A stretch of DNA of 64,000 bases from NCBI GenBank assembly GCA_023846275.1, contig JAIUJO010000291.1, positions 587,978-651,977 on the forward strand, in the 5' to 3' direction. Below are positions 60,299 through 64,000 of this stretch, one piece after another (positions within the stretch are counted from its first letter, which is position 1; every line of letters starts with the position of its first letter). This stretch comes from Vanilla planifolia (Eukaryota; Streptophyta; Magnoliopsida; Asparagales; Orchidaceae). The notes under the pieces are model-generated. The model was given only the letters and a program-made list of their open reading frames with translations. It searched no databases and was not told the DNA's origin. The translations under genes were made by a program, and so were the position numbers.

Positions 60299-63200
60299 CA
60301 CATGCACACATGGGACAACACACATGCATATAGACATATACAAGTAAACACATAAGCACACATTCACACACACACACACAAATATGCATATAGAAATGCG
60401 CATGCATAGATGGATGTACACAGACAAAGATACACATGTGCATGGGCACTAACACACACACACACATGTGACTATGTGCATACAAAAATGCTCATGCATG
60501 CTCACACAAACCTGCACCATTGGAACTTATGCTTGCATGCACCCCCCCACACACCCATATCTATATGCATGTGCACACACATGCACATACATATACACAC
60601 ACATGCACACAGTTACACACACACACACATACACACACCCCACAAACATGCATATACTCAAACACATGCTTGCACACTTAGACACACAAACATGCAAATA
60701 CATGTACATACATACACATGCATGCACACATGCATACACAAGTAGACACACACACACATGCATTTAGACACTTACAAGAAAATAATTACAGACATACCAA
60801 AACCACACATTCACACACATGCACTCACAAATATAGGAACTCACACATGCACACATCTAAATGCACACACATGAATATGCACAAACATAGTCATGCACAC
60901 ATAATCACACACATTCATATGCATACACACATAAAACACATGCTTACACACATTATTGAGCCCATACATAGGCACATGCATTTGCACACATGCACATACA
61001 TAAATGCACATGTGTAAACACTCATATGGATGCACAACACATACACACATACACAAAAGCCCATGCAACATTCACACAAGAATGCATGTGGATGAGTACA
61101 TAAACACACACATACATAGTCATGCACACATGTACAAATACATAGTCAAACATGCAAGCAAGAACATATAGACCAACATACACACACACAAACATGCTCA
61201 CACACATAAATGTAAACATAAACACAAGCACATGCATGCATGCTCACATGCACGCACCCACACAACTGTGAACACACACATACTCATATAGGAATACGCA
61301 TGCACTAGCATAGGTACACACACATGCACACACACCCAAACACACTCACACCTATGCACACACACACAAATGAATACGCACATGCATGCATGCAAATAAA
61401 ACAACACATAGAAACACACCTACACACACAAACACTTATGCTTGCGTACACATAAACAAGCATGCATGCCAACCCTACACATGCATATGCACACTCACAC
61501 ACAAACACACTCACAATTTCATAGGAACATACACATTCATACACATGCATAGACACACACACACACCCACATGCATGCACACATGCCCACTCCCACATTC
61601 ACACTCACAAAAATGCATACACACACACACATGTATATACACATAAAGTGCACCCAAGCACATATTTGTACACACACATGAACCCATGCACACACATGTG
61701 TCTACACTCACACACTCTCACATACCCACACATATGCACACACACACACACATGCATACATATGCATGCACACATGCACATGCATGTAGTGATGTATAGA
61801 CATACGTACACACATGCATATGCACAAAAAAACATAAACACAGGTACACACTCAGAGATGTATACAAAAATGCACTAGCTCATATGGATGTATGTACACA
61901 CGTACACCCACATGATGACACATATAAGTGCATGCACCCAAATGCACAAACACATACACACCCAAACACATGAATGCATAGATAAGCTCATGCACCCACA
62001 CACACAAGTGTGAGTGTTCATGCACACATAACATGAACAAGAAATCACACACACATTCAGACATAAACATATGCATGCACACAAACACCTACACACCCTC
62101 TTTACCCACACATACACATGTGCACACTCACTAACACAACCATGTGCATGCACATAGACACACACATGCACACATGAACACATGCACAATAGGTAGACAC
62201 ACACACATGCACACATAAGTAGACACACACACACGCAAACACACATGGGTGCACACAACCATTCACACATGCCCGCATAGACATCTAACAACACACACAC
62301 ACACACACACCAACACACATAAAATGACATGCACATATGCAAATCGACACATATAGGTAGGAATGAACATGGTCAAGAACACACACACATTCATACATAG
62401 ACAAACACAAACACATATACATGCATTCATACAAATTCATGCATACGTACACACACACTCACACACATACATGCATACACCTACATGCACATAGACACAT
62501 AATCATGCATGCAGACATACATGTAGAAACACACATATGTAACCATGCACACCCAAGCACACATACATATATACACATGCAAATATGGAAGCACAAATAA
62601 CTTCATGCATCTACTCACACAAGCACATAAACACACATCCATATGCATGTGCAGATGCCCAAATGCGAACACACTAAAAAACAAACATGCATGCTTACAT
62701 GTATAGACACATGTCCAGTCATGCACACTCACCACACATACACTCACATAGACATACTCAAGCACACATGCACACACACACACATGTACATACACAGACA
62801 CACATAGATAAGCACACACTCATAGATGCACACACACACAAATGCACATGCACACTCATCTATACACACATGCACACATACAAACACATGCATAAGCATG
62901 CAAAGTACACACACCAATGCACACATAGAACACAAGCATATGGAGTTACATACACACATACACATGCATAAGCATGTACACACTCACCAACATAAATGCA
63001 CACAGACATGGATGATGACATTGGTGCACATGCTTGCATATTTGCACAAACACACATGTATGCACACACACATACACATATACACAAACACAAAGATGCA
63101 TGCACACACACATGTACACACACAAGCACACATGCACATGACATATAGATTATACATGTAAACAAGCATAAAAAAAACAAACATATAGATACGTGCACAT

Positions 63201-64000
63201 GCACAAGAATGCACACGCATAAGCACACAAATGCATGCATGTAGATAGATTCACACACCTGCACACACACACACACACAAACATGAACACACACACATAC
63301 TCTTGCACACATGCATGCACACACTTATGTGCACATAAACAACTACACAAATGCATACATGCACACACTCACCCATACACATGCACGCACTCAAGCACAT
63401 GCACAAACACACACATATAGGCACACACAACTGCACACCCATGCACACATTAACACGCACAAAAAATGGACACATGCATTTATTCACACATACAAAAACA
63501 CACACACAAACACACTTTAATGCATGCACACACCCTCATACATATACATATACACAAAATCACAAGCTTACAAAAAAGAATGTACATGCATACACATGCA
63601 TATGCACAAACACATGCTCTCACACAAACACACACAATCACACATGTATGCATGCATGTACAAACACATGAACACACATACACCCATGGACACACACGTT
63701 CCTAAACACAAACACATGCACACTTGCATGAGAAAAGAAACATGCACAAATGCATGCATACGCCCACATTTGTGTATGCATACACACTTGTAGATACATA
63801 TGCACACTACACACACATTCATAGAAACATGTAAGGGCACTAGCACACACATACACTTGCATATATACATGCAAACACAAGTGCATATGCACACACAAGC
63901 ATGAAAACATAAGGAAACACACACACACACATGCACATAAATATGCTCATAGACATGCACACACACATGCATGCACACACAAACATAATCATACATATGT

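Larger units (their letters stand above)
1736..64000. repeat. About 62-kb C/A-strand-polarised CA/TG/TA low-complexity array
   Basis: From about 1736 to the right edge the plus strand is made of CA, TG and TA steps arranged as words such as ACACATGCAC, TGCATGCA, CATACACA and ACATATGC. G occurs mostly in TG or in short tags such as AAG, TAG and GGAC; CG is scarce. The plus strand stays C/A-rich from start to finish, with no inverted block. There is no uniform monomer. Locally the sequence keeps a two-base pyrimidine-purine register, broken mostly by one-base swaps. Pure (CA)n runs reach about 31 bp only. Open frames are plentiful but purely compositional: plus frames give His/Thr/Met-rich peptides, minus frames Cys/Val/Met-rich ones, with no domain or start context. 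No RNA gene or ordinary regulatory signal was found. The array continues beyond the window. Confidence 0.95.

Noticed and set aside
62193..62235. 26-bp tandem repeat starting GTAGACACACACAC
   Set aside because: Only the first 14 bases and scattered CA words match; this is not clearly above background.
1736..64000. CRISPR array
   Set aside because: There are no equal-length direct repeats with unique spacers; similar words recur at irregular spacing and the flank is a plant-type retroelement.
1736..64000. Telomeric or interstitial telomeric repeat (TTTAGGG type)
   Set aside because: CCCTAA-like words occur only singly (for example near 30469 and 52138), never in tandem.
1736..64000. Classical centromeric satellite with a monomer of about 150-180 bp
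   Set aside because: No constant monomer is visible; the 193-bp pair occurs once only.
1736..64000. tRNA or rRNA genes
   Set aside because: No A-box/B-box words or conserved rRNA cores were seen; the composition excludes long structured RNA genes.

Overview
The window has two unlike parts. Positions 1 to about 1735 are ordinary AT-rich DNA holding a decayed Ty1/copia retrotransposon on the minus strand. From about 1735 to the right edge, roughly 62 kb, lies one unbroken low-complexity array built almost wholly from CA, TG and TA steps. I see no intact protein gene, rRNA, tRNA, CRISPR array or ordinary promoter in the window. The retroelement resembles plant Tork/Tnt1-like copia elements, so a plant nuclear genome is the best guess. 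The array itself does not name a species.

Retroelement part. Read from right to left on the minus strand, the order is gag (about 1735 to 1000), a worn gag-C-terminal/protease stretch (about 1000 to 660), the GAG-pre-integrase segment (about 660 to 330) and the integrase core (about 330 to 1, running off the left edge). Stop codons and frameshifts interrupt every part, and the codon for the third catalytic acidic residue of the integrase now encodes Lys. No LTR or primer-binding site is present. The gag N-terminal region runs straight into the CA array, so the 5' end of the element is missing here.

Array part. The plus strand is always the C/A-rich strand and never flips to G/T-rich over 62 kb. 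Locally the sequence keeps a two-base register: pyrimidine-purine steps (CA, TG, TA, rarely CG) run for long distances, and most interruptions are one-base swaps that leave the register intact. This looks like a very large (CA)n tract altered mainly by substitution, then partly rebuilt by duplication. Evidence for duplication includes a 193-bp tandem pair near 12.05-12.43 kb (4 differences in the 170 bp compared), short tandem units of 8, 16, 18, 20, 22, 26, 30 and 34 bp, and an older pair of blocks about 6.67 kb apart (5.9-6.5 kb and 12.6-13.1 kb). Small islands of more ordinary sequence, a C13 run and one clear CA/TG hairpin break the monotony.

The many long open frames in the array (up to about 330 codons, on both strands) come from stop-poor repeat composition. 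They give His/Thr-rich peptides on plus and Cys/Val/Met-rich peptides on minus and are not annotated as genes. The most unusual feature is the array itself: its size, fixed strand polarity, preserved dinucleotide register and internal duplication history.
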